In this document: one piece after another, positions 54,824 through 64,000 of the stretch
How the letters are laid out: each line of letters starts with the position of its first letter
How positions within the stretch are numbered: the first letter of the stretch is position 1
Assembly: GCF_006770285.1 (NCBI RefSeq)
Contig: NZ_CP017195.1
Coordinates: 1,240,001-1,304,000, forward strand
Direction of reading: 5' to 3'
DNA from: Lactococcus paracarnosus
GTDB taxonomy: Bacteria; Bacillota; Bacilli; Lactobacillales; Streptococcaceae
Length of the DNA stretch: 64,000 bases
Made by a program: the position numbers and the translations under genes
The notes under the pieces: model-generated
Databases searched by the model: none
What the model saw: the letters and a program-made list of their open reading frames with translations, nothing else
What the model was told of the DNA's origin: nothing

Positions 54824-54921
54824 AAACAAAAAACCGTAGAAAAATCCTACGGTTCGCTTTGATCTTGCTCTGCAACCTTATCACGCTCTCGGCATGACTT
54901 AAAGGACTTTAAACTAGTATA
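54824..54921 (-). promoter_or_regulatory. Promoter and putative PyrR attenuator of pyrK-pyrD-pyrF
   Basis: TTGGCA (54944-54939) and TATACT (54921-54916) are 17 bases apart. In the leader a stem CATG/CGTG holds the loop CCGAGAG (54882-54896), which fits the PyrR loop CNGNGAG, though the stem departs from the usual sequence. A terminator follows (CCGTAG/CTACGG with TTTTTTG, 54824-54853), 100 bases before the pyrK start. Confidence 0.6.
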
Positions 54922-54952
54922 TCAAATTTAGGGATAGATGCCAAGTTATTTT

Positions 54953-55486
54953 TCAAAGTTGAGACTGTAAGTCATGGCGCAACACACCATATTTGACTGA
55001 ATCATAATACCTGCCTTGCCAATATCTAACCTGACGTATCGTCCCTTCTTTTGTCATGCCACTCTTTTCACCTACACGCATCATGGCTGGATTACCTGAC
55101 CAAGTTGTCAGCCCGATATGTGCGATATCCGGATGCGCTACAAATAACTCCCTAATCCATTGACTTAGGGCAAGAGAAGAAATACCTTTACCCCAATTTT
55201 CTTTTTGATAAATCAGGATCCCCACTTCAAGCCATTTCTTTAAGTCACCATCAACCCAATAAGCTGATACTTCACCAACGATTTGCTCATTAATCGTAAT
55301 GAGTTTATAGTGGGGATCATTTACTCGAGACAGCATCTTACTGTCAAATGCAGCAATTGATAATATAGGTTCTCCAAAATAAGGGCCATTATAAGCCATC
55401 CATGCCAAGTCGGCTTTTTTGCCATATTTAAAATCATAGCATACACTGATATCTGAAGGCTGAATCTGTCGTAAACTAAGCATCAT
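54953..55486 (-). CDS. GNAT-family acetyltransferase
   Basis: The protein is 177 residues of the RimJ/RimL-like GNAT fold: LRQIQPSDISVCYDF at the start, then VGEVSAYWVDGDLKKWLEVGILIYQKENWGKGISSLALSQW with the acetyl-CoA loop near QKENWGKG, and the typical ending LTTWSGNPAMMRVGEKSGMTKEGTIRQ. The substrate is unknown. AGGAG lies six bases before ATG 55486; an ATG at 55492 would be too close. It lies 28 bases after the P-type ATPase gene on the same strand and may share its transcript. Confidence 0.83.
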   Translation of the reverse strand: MMLSLRQIQPSDISVCYDFKYGKKADLAWMAYNGPYFGEPILSIAAFDSKMLSRVNDPHYKLITINEQIVGEVSAYWVDGDLKKWLEVGILIYQKENWGKGISSLALSQWIRELFVAHPDIAHIGLTTWSGNPAMMRVGEKSGMTKEGTIRQVRYWQGRYYDSVKYGVLRHDLQSQL

Positions 55487-55514
55487 CAACATCTCCTAAC
55501 TTTTTTAACCCTAT

Positions 55515-57311
55515 TTATTTGCGATCTTTAAGTGCTTTTAAAGCATAAAGAATAGAGACTGTATCGATCACTTCTTGTAGTAAAGCCCCAATAATAGCAG
55601 GTAAAACACCCGTTGCTGCAATTAGCATCAAAACGATACAGATAAAAATACCGATTAAGACTGCTTCTTTTGCCACTTTCATCGTTTCCCGAGAAATTTG
55701 AATACTTTCCGGTATCAAGCTTAAGTCATTTCTGAGCACGACTACATCAGCACTTTCACTGGCTACAGTTGCACCACTTGCACCCAGTGCAATCCCAACA
55801 TCCGAAAGCGCAAGCGCAGGTGCATCATTAATCCCATCACCAACCATGACCATCGGGCGATTTGCCTCTGGTAAAGCCTTCAAAATCTCGATTTTCTCAC
55901 TCGGCATTAACTGTGCATGGACTTCTGTTATACCTAGTTCATCTGCTACAGTTTCAGCGGTTTTCAGATTATCACCAGTCAGCATCATGATGTGTGAAAC
56001 AGCTAATCCTTTTAGGTTTTCAATCACGTCTTTAGATTCAGGACGCACTTTATCTTCAAATAAAATACGGCCGATAAAGACATCATTCTCACTGATATTG
56101 ACAGCTGTACCGCTTATTTTCTCATCTTTGGTATTGGCAAATTTTGCACGGCCTATGCGATATGCTTTGCCATTAATCACGCCACTTAAGCCTAGCCCTG
56201 TTTCTTCTGTCAAATCGGAAACAGCAAGACGTGAGATGCCTTTACTTTCTGCTAGTTTGACCAAAGACTTAGCTAAGATATGATTACTAGCTATTTCTAA
56301 AGAATAAGCCAGTTGGAGCAAATCATCTTCTGATAGTGCGTCGCTTTCTGGACGAATACACTTAACTTGTAAAATACCAGTCGTAAGTGTCCCTGTCTTA
56401 TCAAAGGCGACGGTCTTAACTAAAGATAATTTTTCAATCGTAGTCCCATTCTTGACTAACAAGCCATGACGCGAGCTACGACTCATCCCACCTACAAAAG
56501 CAATCGGAGCTGCAAGAATCAATGGACACGGACTTGCCACAACCAATACCTCAGCAAAACGCGTCATATCACCAGATACGATCCAGGCACCACCCGCGAT
56601 CAATAAGGCGATGATGGTAAATGGCACGGCATAACGATCGGCCAGTCTGACAAATTCAGCGGGTGTCGCTTCACTTTCCTTAACCAACTGAACGATCTTC
56701 TGATATTGACTGTCTGATGCTAACTGAGTTACTGTGACTAATACTGCTGTTTCACCATTAATACTACCAGATAAAACAGCTTCTCCTTTTTGTTTCGCTA
56801 CCGGCTCTGACTCACCTGTCAAAGACGCTTTATTAAACCAGCTAGCGCCTTCTAAAATATCACCATCAATCGGGACAAGTTCACTTGGTTTAACAAGCAC
56901 AACATCACCGATTTTCATGTCTTCAATCGGCGTATCTTGATAGTGGTCACCTACTTGCTTATGGGCAATCGTCGGAGAATTCTCTAGTAACTTATGGAGC
57001 TCCCGACTTGCACGGTTAGCAGCATAATCCTCTAAACTCTCTCCCCCAACCAACATTAAGATGATGATTAAGCTTGCCCAGTATTGTCCAATGATTAGTG
57101 TAGAGATAATAGCAATAATCGCTAATAAATCAACACCATATCGCCCACTTCGTAAGGTCTTCACCATCTCAATCAACATCGACAGGGCTAAAATCGCACC
57201 TACGACTGTCACTAATCCTTGTGTAAATAGTGGTTTTTTAAAACCAAATTCTAATAAAAGTGCCAATACTGCTACACTAATTGTTAACGATAATTTTTGC
57301 CAGTTCTTCAT
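55515..57311 (-). CDS. P1B-type metal-transporting ATPase (SPC motif)
   Basis: This 598-residue ATP-driven metal exporter has no N-terminal metal-binding domain. TGES is in ASLTGESEPVAKQ and the phosphorylated Asp in VAFDKTGTLTTG. The hinge is MVGDGINDAPALALSD. The metal motif of the sixth-helix zone is SPC (VVASPCPLILAAP), as in P1B-4 pumps (Fe(II) or Co(II)), where Cu and Cd/Zn pumps have CPC. At the usual His-Pro site it reads SNHILAKS, so Pro is replaced by Ile. Three repeats at its promoter suggest metal control. The metal itself is inference. Confidence 0.85.
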   Translation of the reverse strand: MKNWQKLSLTISVAVLALLLEFGFKKPLFTQGLVTVVGAILALSMLIEMVKTLRSGRYGVDLLAIIAIISTLIIGQYWASLIIILMLVGGESLEDYAANRASRELHKLLENSPTIAHKQVGDHYQDTPIEDMKIGDVVLVKPSELVPIDGDILEGASWFNKASLTGESEPVAKQKGEAVLSGSINGETAVLVTVTQLASDSQYQKIVQLVKESEATPAEFVRLADRYAVPFTIIALLIAGGAWIVSGDMTRFAEVLVVASPCPLILAAPIAFVGGMSRSSRHGLLVKNGTTIEKLSLVKTVAFDKTGTLTTGILQVKCIRPESDALSEDDLLQLAYSLEIASNHILAKSLVKLAESKGISRLAVSDLTEETGLGLSGVINGKAYRIGRAKFANTKDEKISGTAVNISENDVFIGRILFEDKVRPESKDVIENLKGLAVSHIMMLTGDNLKTAETVADELGITEVHAQLMPSEKIEILKALPEANRPMVMVGDGINDAPALALSDVGIALGASGATVASESADVVVLRNDLSLIPESIQISRETMKVAKEAVLIGIFICIVLMLIAATGVLPAIIGALLQEVIDTVSILYALKALKDRK

Positions 57312-57348
57312 AATCCCTCATATCTAATGCCTAAAATCGACTATGACT

Positions 57349-57460
57349 AGTATAGCATAAAACCCTTTTAAAACAGGCTTTTATTACCTTTTTTTCCTAT
57401 TTTAAAATTAAAGTAAAAACCTTTTGACGTTAGTGACAAAATAAGTAAAACCCTTTTGAC
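57349..57460 (-). promoter_or_regulatory. Promoter with three operator-like repeats before the P1B ATPase
   Basis: An extended -10 TGCTATACT ends at 57349. TAAAACCCTTTTAA (57358-57371) lies in the -35/-10 spacer. Two further copies, AAGTAAAAACCTTTTGAC (57412) and AAGTAAAACCCTTTTGAC (57444), lie upstream 32 bases apart. Each is roughly palindromic around CC or CCC. Confidence 0.55.
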
Positions 57461-57463
57461 AAT

Positions 57464-57493
57464 AAAAAAAATAGATGACTGGCACCTATTTTT
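57464..57493 (-). terminator. Terminator of the pyr-car operon
   Basis: AAAATAG and CTATTTT pair on the minus strand, extended by a few inner pairs, and run into eight T. It lies about 25 bases after the carB stop. Confidence 0.75.
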
Positions 57494-57515
57494 CCATTTT
57501 TTAATGAAAGTTAAA

Positions 57516-60500
57516 TTAGATTGCTTGTGTTGTAAATGACCGACTCTCCAAAACTTTTAACATGGCAGCAATCGTATCTAGTGAGGTAAACAATGGAACT
57601 CCTTGTTCAATCGATTCCCGACGAATCAGCATACCATCTGTGTTATGTGAATTACGATCTTTACCCATGGTGTTCACAACAGCTTGCAGACGTCCTGCAC
57701 GTATGCTATCGACAATATTTTCTTGATCTAGGGCAAGCTCGCCAATTTTAGCGATAACTTCTGCATAGATGCCATTTTCTTTAAAGTACTTAGCTGTCCC
57801 ATCAGTGGCATAAATACCGTAGCCAATCTCGTAAAAGCGTTTGGCTAAGGCTAAGGCCTCTGCTTTAGCATCGTCAGCAACAGTGAAGAGCACATTACCA
57901 AATGTTGGTAAATGGAGGTAAGACGCTTCAAATGCTTTATAGAGTGCTTTTTCAAGCGTCACATCAGATCCCATAACTTCCCCTGTTGATTTCATTTCAG
58001 GCGATAGGTAAGCATCCACTTTTTGTAGCTTGGTAAAACTAAAGACAGGTGCTTTAACATGGACTTTGTCATCTTCTGGGTAAAGCCCATCTTCATACCC
58101 TAGTTCAGGTAACGTTTTACCTAGAATGAGTTGTGTTGCAACTTGCGCCATCGGAATACCTGTCACCTTAGACAAGAATGGTACTGTCCTTGAGGCACGT
58201 GGGTTTACTTCAATGACATAAACGGTTTCTTCAAAGATAACAAACTGAACATTCATCATCCCGATACAGTTTAGGCCTATTGCTAAGCGTTTTGTATAGT
58301 CAGCAATTGTTGCTTGCAAGGCAGCAGACAGATTTTGTGGAGGATAGACCGCCATCGAATCTCCCGAGTGGACACCCGCACGCTCGATATGCTCCATAAT
58401 ACCTGGAATTAAGACATTTTCACCATCACAGATGGCATCCACTTCACATTCCCGTCCTAAGAGATACGAGTCAACTAAGACTGGATGATCTGGACTTGCC
58501 TTAACAGCAGTTTGCATGTAATTTCTTAAGTCAGCTTCGTTGTCTACGATTTCCATGGCACGACCACCCAAAACATAAGATGGGCGGACAAGGACTGGAT
58601 AACCGATTTTATCTGCATTGGCTACTGCTTCTTCTTCATTAGTTGCAGTCGCACCGATCGGTTGTGGGATGGCAAGTTCTTGCAGGGCAGCCTCAAAGAG
58701 TTTTCTATCTTCTGCACGATCAAGCGCCTCGACCTGTGTCCCTAGAATTTGAACGCCAGCTTTAGACAAAGGTTCTGCTAAGTTAATCGCCGTTTGGCCA
58801 CCAAACTGAACGATAACCCCTTTAGGTTGCTCAAGATCAATAACATTCATGACGTCTTCAAAGGTTAATGGCTCAAAATAAAGCTTGTCAGAAACTGAGA
58901 AGTCAGTCGATACAGTTTCTGGATTCGAGTTCATGATGATGGCTTCATAGCCTGCAGCTTGAATTGCTTTTACCGAGTGAACAGTTGCATAGTCAAATTC
59001 GACACCCTGACCGATCCGAATCGGACCAGATCCAAGAACGAGGACTGATTCTTTTTTTGAGCGAACAGACTCATTTTCAAACTCGTATGTACTATAGAAA
59101 TAAGGTGTTGTTGATTCAAATTCCCCAGCACACGTATCCACCATCTTAAAGATAGGGACGATTTTGTTATCTAGTCGACGCTTCCGAACCTCAGCAGCAT
59201 CAGTCTGCCACAAGTCAGCAATCTTGCGGTCTGAAAAACCATTCCGTTTTGCTTCTTTTAGGATATCTGGATTGAAGACATTAACCGCAAGTTCTTGTTC
59301 GATTTCGAAGATATGCAATAATTTATCTAGGAAAAAGAGGTCAATTTTGGTTAGACTGTGCAATTCTTCTATCGTATAACCGCGACGAATCGCCTCTGAT
59401 AGGTAGAACAAACGGTCATCTTGTGCTTTAACGATTTTCTCAACTAAGGCATCATCTGTCACATCTGCTAGTTCAGGCATTTCATTATGATAGGCACCGA
59501 CTTCTAGTGAGCGAACAGCCTTAAGAAATGACTCTTCTATCGTTCGACCAATTGCCATCACTTCACCAGTTGCTTTCATCTGTGTGCCAAGACGGCGTTC
59601 ACCAGACTCAAACTTATCAAATGGAAAACGTGGAATTTTTGAGACAACATAGTCAAGTGCAGGTTCAAACATGGCATAAGTTGTCCCTGTAACAGGGTTA
59701 ATCATCTCATCCAAAGTCAAACCAACAGCTATTTTAGCAGCTAATTTAGCGATTGGATAACCCGTTGCTTTTGATGCAAGCGCTGATGAACGTGATACAC
59801 GTGGGTTAACTTCTATGACATAGTAGTTAAAACTATCTGGATCAAGGGCAAGCTGAACATTACAACCACCCTCAATTTTTAGGGCACGAATAATTTTCAA
59901 TGACGCATCACGTAGCATTTGATACTCGATGTCGCTCAAGGTTTGACTGGGTGCAAAGACGATAGAGTCTCCCGTATGAATCCCAACTGGATCAAAGTTT
60001 TCCATGTTACAAACTACGATCGCATTGTCTGCTGCATCACGCATGACTTCGTATTCGATTTCTTTAAAGCCTGCGATAGAGCGTTCAATCAAACATTGTG
60101 TAACAGGTGATAGTTTGAGACCATTTTCAGCTGTTTCACGTAACTCTTCTTCGTTATCACACATACCGCCACCAGTACCACCTAAGGTAAAGGCTGGACG
60201 TACAATAATCGGATAACCAATGACGTTAGCAAAGGTAACGGCTTGTTCCACAGTATTGACAATCTCAGATTCTGGGATCGGTTGGTCTAACTCTTCCATC
60301 AATTTCTTAAATAAATCTCTGTCTTCTGCTTGGTCAATTGCTGAGAGTTTTGTACCCAGTAGTTCGATATTCAGATCATCCAAGATACCTGTTTTAGATA
60401 AAGACATGGCCATATTTAGCCCTGTCTGTCCACCAAGTGTTGGTAGAATAGCATCTGGTCGTTCTTTACGGAGAATACGTGTGACAAACTCGACTGTAAT

Positions 60501-60704
60501 CGGTTCAATATAAACTTTATCAGCGATTTCTTTATCTGTCATAATAGTTGCTGGATTTGAGTTAACTAATACAACGCTGTAACCTTCTTCTTTTAAAGCG
60601 AGGCAAGCTTGCGTGCCAGCGTAGTCAAATTCTGCTGCTTGACCAATGATGATTGGGCCAGAGCCGATTACCATGATTTTTTTGATATCTTTACGTTTTG
60701 GCAT
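57516..60704 (-). CDS. carB: Carbamoyl-phosphate synthase, large subunit
   Basis: CarB makes carbamoyl phosphate from bicarbonate, ammonia and two ATP. The 1,062-residue protein shows the internal duplication: [25 protein letters not shown] in half 1 and [20 protein letters not shown] in half 2, each with an ATP-grasp domain ([29 protein letters not shown]). The C-terminal regulatory domain binds effectors. The ATG shares one base with the carA stop. It is the last gene of pyrP-pyrB-carA-carB. In Lactococcus lactis carB is unlinked from carA, so the arrangement here differs. Confidence 0.97.
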   Translation of the reverse strand: MPKRKDIKKIMVIGSGPIIIGQAAEFDYAGTQACLALKEEGYSVVLVNSNPATIMTDKEIADKVYIEPITVEFVTRILRKERPDAILPTLGGQTGLNMAMSLSKTGILDDLNIELLGTKLSAIDQAEDRDLFKKLMEELDQPIPESEIVNTVEQAVTFANVIGYPIIVRPAFTLGGTGGGMCDNEEELRETAENGLKLSPVTQCLIERSIAGFKEIEYEVMRDAADNAIVVCNMENFDPVGIHTGDSIVFAPSQTLSDIEYQMLRDASLKIIRALKIEGGCNVQLALDPDSFNYYVIEVNPRVSRSSALASKATGYPIAKLAAKIAVGLTLDEMINPVTGTTYAMFEPALDYVVSKIPRFPFDKFESGERRLGTQMKATGEVMAIGRTIEESFLKAVRSLEVGAYHNEMPELADVTDDALVEKIVKAQDDRLFYLSEAIRRGYTIEELHSLTKIDLFFLDKLLHIFEIEQELAVNVFNPDILKEAKRNGFSDRKIADLWQTDAAEVRKRRLDNKIVPIFKMVDTCAGEFESTTPYFYSTYEFENESVRSKKESVLVLGSGPIRIGQGVEFDYATVHSVKAIQAAGYEAIIMNSNPETVSTDFSVSDKLYFEPLTFEDVMNVIDLEQPKGVIVQFGGQTAINLAEPLSKAGVQILGTQVEALDRAEDRKLFEAALQELAIPQPIGATATNEEEAVANADKIGYPVLVRPSYVLGGRAMEIVDNEADLRNYMQTAVKASPDHPVLVDSYLLGRECEVDAICDGENVLIPGIMEHIERAGVHSGDSMAVYPPQNLSAALQATIADYTKRLAIGLNCIGMMNVQFVIFEETVYVIEVNPRASRTVPFLSKVTGIPMAQVATQLILGKTLPELGYEDGLYPEDDKVHVKAPVFSFTKLQKVDAYLSPEMKSTGEVMGSDVTLEKALYKAFEASYLHLPTFGNVLFTVADDAKAEALALAKRFYEIGYGIYATDGTAKYFKENGIYAEVIAKIGELALDQENIVDSIRAGRLQAVVNTMGKDRNSHNTDGMLIRRESIEQGVPLFTSLDTIAAMLKVLESRSFTTQAI

Positions 60705-61792
60705 TAAAAGTCACCTTTCTCATTCTTACTAGCATCGATCATTTCCATAAATTCATCGAAAAGATAGTCTGCATCGTGTGGGCCTGGTGCTGCATCTGGG
60801 TGAAACTGGACTGAAAAGGCGGGTAGGTATTTATGACGCACACCCTCAACTGATTTATCGTTGATTTCGATGTGGGTAACCATCAAGTCTGTTTTGTCAA
60901 TCGAGGCACTATCGACCGCATAGCCATGGTTTTGTGAGGTGAAATCAACACGACCAGTCGCAATTTCACGGACAGCATGGTTAAAGCCACGATGACCAAA
61001 GGTCATCTTACTTGTTGTCGCCCCATTTGCCATGGCAAAGAGTTGATGACCAAGACAAATCCCGAAGATTGGGAATTTATCTTGGATGCCACGAATCATG
61101 TCAAGGGCTTGTGGGACATCAGTCGGGTCACCAGGACCATTTGTTAACATGACACCATCAGGATTCATGTCAATGATTTCTTCAGCTGTAATCGTATGTG
61201 GCACAATGGTTAGGTTACACTCTCGCTTTGATAGTTCTCTTAAGATAGAGTGTTTGAGGCCAAAGTCAACAACAACGATACTTCTACCTGTTCCAGGACT
61301 TGGATAGGCTGTCTTTGTTGAGACCTGTGCCACTTGATTAGTTGGTAAGACTGTTGCACGTAGCTGATCTTGAATATGTTTAATCTCGTCACCAGGATTA
61401 ACAAGTGTTGCTTTCATGGTGCCATGATGGCGAATAATTTTTGTAAGCGCACGTGTATCAATCCCTGAAATTCCTGGAATATTTTTACGTTGTAAAAATT
61501 CGTCAAGCGACATTTGATTACGCCAGTTGCTTGCTAATCGTGCATGTTCACGAACGATGACACCTTTACAGGTTGGGATGATTGATTCATAATCATCCCT
61601 GTTAATGCCGTAATTGCCGACTAAAGGATAGGTAAATGTCAGAATCTGACCATTATAGGATTGATCGGTAATAGACTCTTGGTAGCCAGTCATACCAGTA
61701 CTGAAGACGACTTCACCTGTTACATCTATATCTGCACCAAAGGCAGTTCCTTCGAAAATTGTACCATCTTCTAAAATTAAAAGTCGTTTCAT
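60704..61792 (-). CDS. carA: Carbamoyl-phosphate synthase, small (glutaminase) subunit
   Basis: CarA frees ammonia from glutamine and channels it to CarB. The 362-residue protein begins [19 protein letters not shown]. The glutaminase domain has the nucleophile Cys in [11 protein letters not shown] and the His/Glu-like pair in [13 protein letters not shown], with GHRGFNHAV nearby. Start ATG 61792 has AGAGGA four bases upstream; an ATG at 61807 is less likely. It follows pyrB after about 100 bases that hold no visible regulatory hairpin. Confidence 0.97.
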   Translation of the reverse strand: MKRLLILEDGTIFEGTAFGADIDVTGEVVFSTGMTGYQESITDQSYNGQILTFTYPLVGNYGINRDDYESIIPTCKGVIVREHARLASNWRNQMSLDEFLQRKNIPGISGIDTRALTKIIRHHGTMKATLVNPGDEIKHIQDQLRATVLPTNQVAQVSTKTAYPSPGTGRSIVVVDFGLKHSILRELSKRECNLTIVPHTITAEEIIDMNPDGVMLTNGPGDPTDVPQALDMIRGIQDKFPIFGICLGHQLFAMANGATTSKMTFGHRGFNHAVREIATGRVDFTSQNHGYAVDSASIDKTDLMVTHIEINDKSVEGVRHKYLPAFSVQFHPDAAPGPHDADYLFDEFMEMIDASKNEKGDF

Positions 61793-61895
61793 TTTATCCT
61801 CTTTCATTATGAACAGCTTATATCACGCGGTGTAACCTGAGTCAGTAAGTTTGTGATGACTAGACCATAACTGATACATCGGTAGCTACAGGTCA

Positions 61896-62825
61896 TCATG
61901 CCTTGCCGTTTAATATGGCTTCTAAAATTGCCATGCGCATGTAGACCCCATTATGCATCTGTGCAACGATTCGAGATTTTGGTGCTTCCACCAAGTGGCT
62001 AGCAATCTCTACGCCTCGATTCACTGGTGCTGGATGCATGATGATGGCATGCGGTTTTAGCTTAGCATATCGCTCGGTTGTAAGCCCATATTGTTCATGG
62101 TAGTCAGCTTTTGAAAAGGTAGTGCCTGAGTCATGGCGCTCATGTTGCACTCTAAGTAACATGACCACATCGATCTCCTCTACCATGCTGTCTAGGCTAA
62201 CATAGCGACCATAAATATCAAAAGCTGGATCATACCAACTCTCAGGGCCTGTAAAATAAATATCAGCGCCTAATCGTTTTAGCATCTGCATGTTAGATTT
62301 GGCAACACGACTGTGGGTGATATCCCCTGCAATCATGATCTTGACGCCCTCAAATCTACCAAAGGCTTCATAGATTGTCAGTAAATCAAGCAAGGATTGG
62401 CTGGGATGCTGGCCTGAGCCATCTCCCCCATTAATAATTGCCGATTGAATCGTTCTACTATCAACAAGCTCTTGATAAAAGTTCTCATCGGTGTGCCTGA
62501 TGACACAGACATCAATGCCTATGGCACTCATGGTCAAGACAGTATCATAGAGTGTCTCACCCTTATTAACTGAGCTAGTAGAGGCATCAAAGTTTATCAC
62601 ATCTAATCCAAGTTTTTTCTCAGCAACCTCGAATGACTTGTGGGTCCTAGTTGAATTCTCAAAAAATAGATTAGCGACAAAAAATTGTCTTTTAAAGTCT
62701 GGTTTAACCTGATGATGTTTCAGATACTGCGCACGTTTGATGAGCCCCATGACTTCATCATTTGCTAGCAAATCCATACTTGTGAGATGTTTGATTGATA
62801 CCATACCTTGAGGTGAAATTGTCAA
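61896..62825 (-). CDS. pyrB: Aspartate carbamoyltransferase, catalytic chain
   Basis: PyrB joins carbamoyl phosphate and aspartate. Motifs are [20 protein letters not shown] (phosphate loop), [35 protein letters not shown] and the C-terminal [11 protein letters not shown]. The start is uncertain. TTG 62825 has AAAGG nine bases upstream and gives 309 residues, the family length. ATG 62804 ([13 protein letters not shown]) is close behind an AAGG that is too near. A GTG at 62864 is also in frame. A PyrR attenuator lies upstream. Confidence 0.94.
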   Translation of the reverse strand: MTISPQGMVSIKHLTSMDLLANDEVMGLIKRAQYLKHHQVKPDFKRQFFVANLFFENSTRTHKSFEVAEKKLGLDVINFDASTSSVNKGETLYDTVLTMSAIGIDVCVIRHTDENFYQELVDSRTIQSAIINGGDGSGQHPSQSLLDLLTIYEAFGRFEGVKIMIAGDITHSRVAKSNMQMLKRLGADIYFTGPESWYDPAFDIYGRYVSLDSMVEEIDVVMLLRVQHERHDSGTTFSKADYHEQYGLTTERYAKLKPHAIIMHPAPVNRGVEIASHLVEAPKSRIVAQMHNGVYMRMAILEAILNGKA

Positions 62826-62903
62826 CTTTACATACCTTTCACGTTTTTTGTAGCATTCTGCCACTGACTAGAAAACCGGTTACCTTGTTGCGACTCGTGA
62901 TAT

Positions 62904-62994
62904 AAAAAAATGGCTACCTTAAAGGTAGCCATTATCGTACACCTATAGTAAGGTGTAACGTTTTCTTGGACAACCTTCACAGCCTCACGGGACT
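62904..62994 (-). promoter_or_regulatory. PyrR attenuator between pyrP and pyrB
   Basis: AGTCCCGTGAGGCT (62994-62981) is a perfect PyrR-binding loop (ARUCCNGNGAGGYU). A terminator follows at 62904-62932: ATGGCTACCTT and AAGGTAGCCAT with seven T. The region in between can form the competing antiterminator. When UMP is high, PyrR stabilises the anti-antiterminator and transcription stops before pyrB. Confidence 0.92.
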
Positions 62995-63041
62995 GTTGTT
63001 AAAGGAGTTTATTCATTTGTTTAATTATAGCAAATTATTTT

Positions 63042-64000
63042 TTAATTTTCAACAGTTTTCGGTAATATTAAATGCATAAGAATACCAAGGATGGTTGAAA
63101 AGGCAATTCCTGAAATCGAAATACCCGCAACATTTAGTGTCAAGCCACCAATGCCTGATACTAAGATGACACTCGCGATGAGGAGATTACGCTTATCATC
63201 GAAGTTGACCTTGTTTTCTACAAGAATTTTCAGGCCACTTGCAGCGATAACACCAAAGAGGGCAATCGATACGCCACCAATAACTGGTGTTGGGATAGAG
63301 TGAATTAAAGCAGATACCTTACCTATGAAGCTTAGGACAACCGCAAAGATCGCCGCACCTGAAATCACATAGACTGAATGAATTTTTGTAATCGCCATAA
63401 CTCCAATATTTTCACCGTAAGAGGTTACAGGAGGGGCCCCAAAGAAGCCGGCTATGATTTGTGCGATACCGTCCCCAGTAAGTGTTCTCTCAAGTCCTGG
63501 ATCTTTAAAGTAATCCCTTTTAGTTAATGAATTTAGGACCATAATGTGACCAAAATGTTCCGTCATGGTAACAAAGGCAATCGGTGCCATAGTCAAAATA
63601 GCAGATGGATAAAGTTTGAAATGATAATCAATAAACATAATATCAAACTTAGGGAGGCCCAACCAACTACTTTTAGCAATTTCGTCGAAACTGATGATCG
63701 TCATCCCTGTCAGCTTTTGAACGATTAGGGTGAAGATGTAGCCGACAATGATACCAAGCAAAATCGGGATGAGACTCGTTAAGCCTTTACCAAACATATT
63801 GAAGGCCAATACTGAAAATAGGGTCACGAGTGCGATCAATAGAAAAGTCAGATTATAAACACCATTTCTATTCATAGCGTCATTTACAGCTGTGCCAGCA
63901 AGACTAAGACCAATGACCATGACGATAGGACCAACGACAATCGGTGGTAAGACCTTGTCAATCCAGTCCTTACCGATAAATTTGACGATTAAGGCCACGA
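63042..64000 (-). CDS. pyrP: Uracil permease, C-terminal part (cut by window edge)
   Basis: This is an NCS2-family uracil/H+ symporter. At least 318 residues and about ten hydrophobic segments are visible. The family motif is seen in AFVTMTEHFGHIMVL and in GAPPVTSYGENIGVMAITK. The frame reaches the window end without a convincing start, so the N-terminus lies outside. It is upstream of the attenuator and pyrB in the same direction, the usual pyrP-pyrB order. Confidence 0.94.
   Translation of the reverse strand, partial: VALIVKFIGKDWIDKVLPPIVVGPIVMVIGLSLAGTAVNDAMNRNGVYNLTFLLIALVTLFSVLAFNMFGKGLTSLIPILLGIIVGYIFTLIVQKLTGMTIISFDEIAKSSWLGLPKFDIMFIDYHFKLYPSAILTMAPIAFVTMTEHFGHIMVLNSLTKRDYFKDPGLERTLTGDGIAQIIAGFFGAPPVTSYGENIGVMAITKIHSVYVISGAAIFAVVLSFIGKVSALIHSIPTPVIGGVSIALFGVIAASGLKILVENKVNFDDKRNLLIASVILVSGIGGLTLNVAGISISGIAFSTILGILMHLILPKTVEN

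Overview
The window reads as a chromosome segment of a lactic acid bacterium in the Streptococcaceae, most likely Lactococcus or a close relative. Supporting points are: three matches to the lactococcal PurBox (AWWWCCGAACWWT) at a fixed distance from purine promoters; a pyrK-pyrDb-pyrF operon; a class B RNase P RNA beside gpsB, rlmL and mapZ, an order known from streptococci; and LcnC/LcnD-type bacteriocin export genes. One point is more streptococcal: PurL is the long fused type with its own glutaminase domain. The species cannot be named from the sequence alone.

Layout. 1-5.4 kb: guaC (cut by the left edge), cardiolipin synthase, a YczE-like membrane protein, a P-loop kinase, purN and purM. 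5.4-13.6 kb: a DUF1934 protein, an orphan E1 alpha/beta pair of a 2-oxoacid (acetoin-type) dehydrogenase, an HD hydrolase, a Cof phosphatase, a TetR gene broken by an amber codon, then dnaD-nth-trmK-nif3. 13.8-24.5 kb: an AT-rich accessory island, transcribed leftwards, that looks like a multi-bacteriocin locus. It has an Rgg regulator, a GyrI/DUF5085-like protein, three precursors with double-glycine leaders each followed by a small membrane protein (probable immunity), an HlyD-type accessory protein, a peptidase-containing ABC exporter, and a second two-gene ABC transporter. 24.7-29.5 kb: mupG-murQ-murP-murR for salvage of MurNAc-containing disaccharides. 29.7-43.4 kb: metA, a UPF0637 protein, pyrC, pyrE, an ABC-F protein, rex, a peptidase C26 protein, a broken isochorismatase, lapA, radC and a four-gene siderophore-iron importer. 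43.4-54.7 kb: purL, purC, mapZ, rlmL, rnpB, gpsB, pyrF, pyrD, pyrK. 55-64 kb: a GNAT acetyltransferase, a P1B ATPase and carB-carA-pyrB-pyrP (pyrP cut by the right edge).

How parts work together. The window holds most of de novo pyrimidine synthesis (carAB, pyrB, pyrC, pyrK/pyrD, pyrE, pyrF) plus uracil uptake. A textbook PyrR attenuator precedes pyrB and a degenerate one precedes pyrK. The purine genes purC-purL, purM-purN and the salvage gene guaC each carry a PurBox whose central G lies 76 bases upstream of the inferred transcription start. In all three, the terminator of the preceding gene sits between the PurBox and the -10.

The most novel region is the bacteriocin island. Two precursors (A and B) arose by tandem duplication of a block carrying the 3' end of the DUF5085-like gene, the promoter and the leader; their mature parts then diverged. 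The third (C) has an unrelated polar mature part. Three genes of the island (one immunity candidate, one ABC ATPase, one permease) are each interrupted by a single missing base in a homopolymer run, which means either decay or sequencing error.
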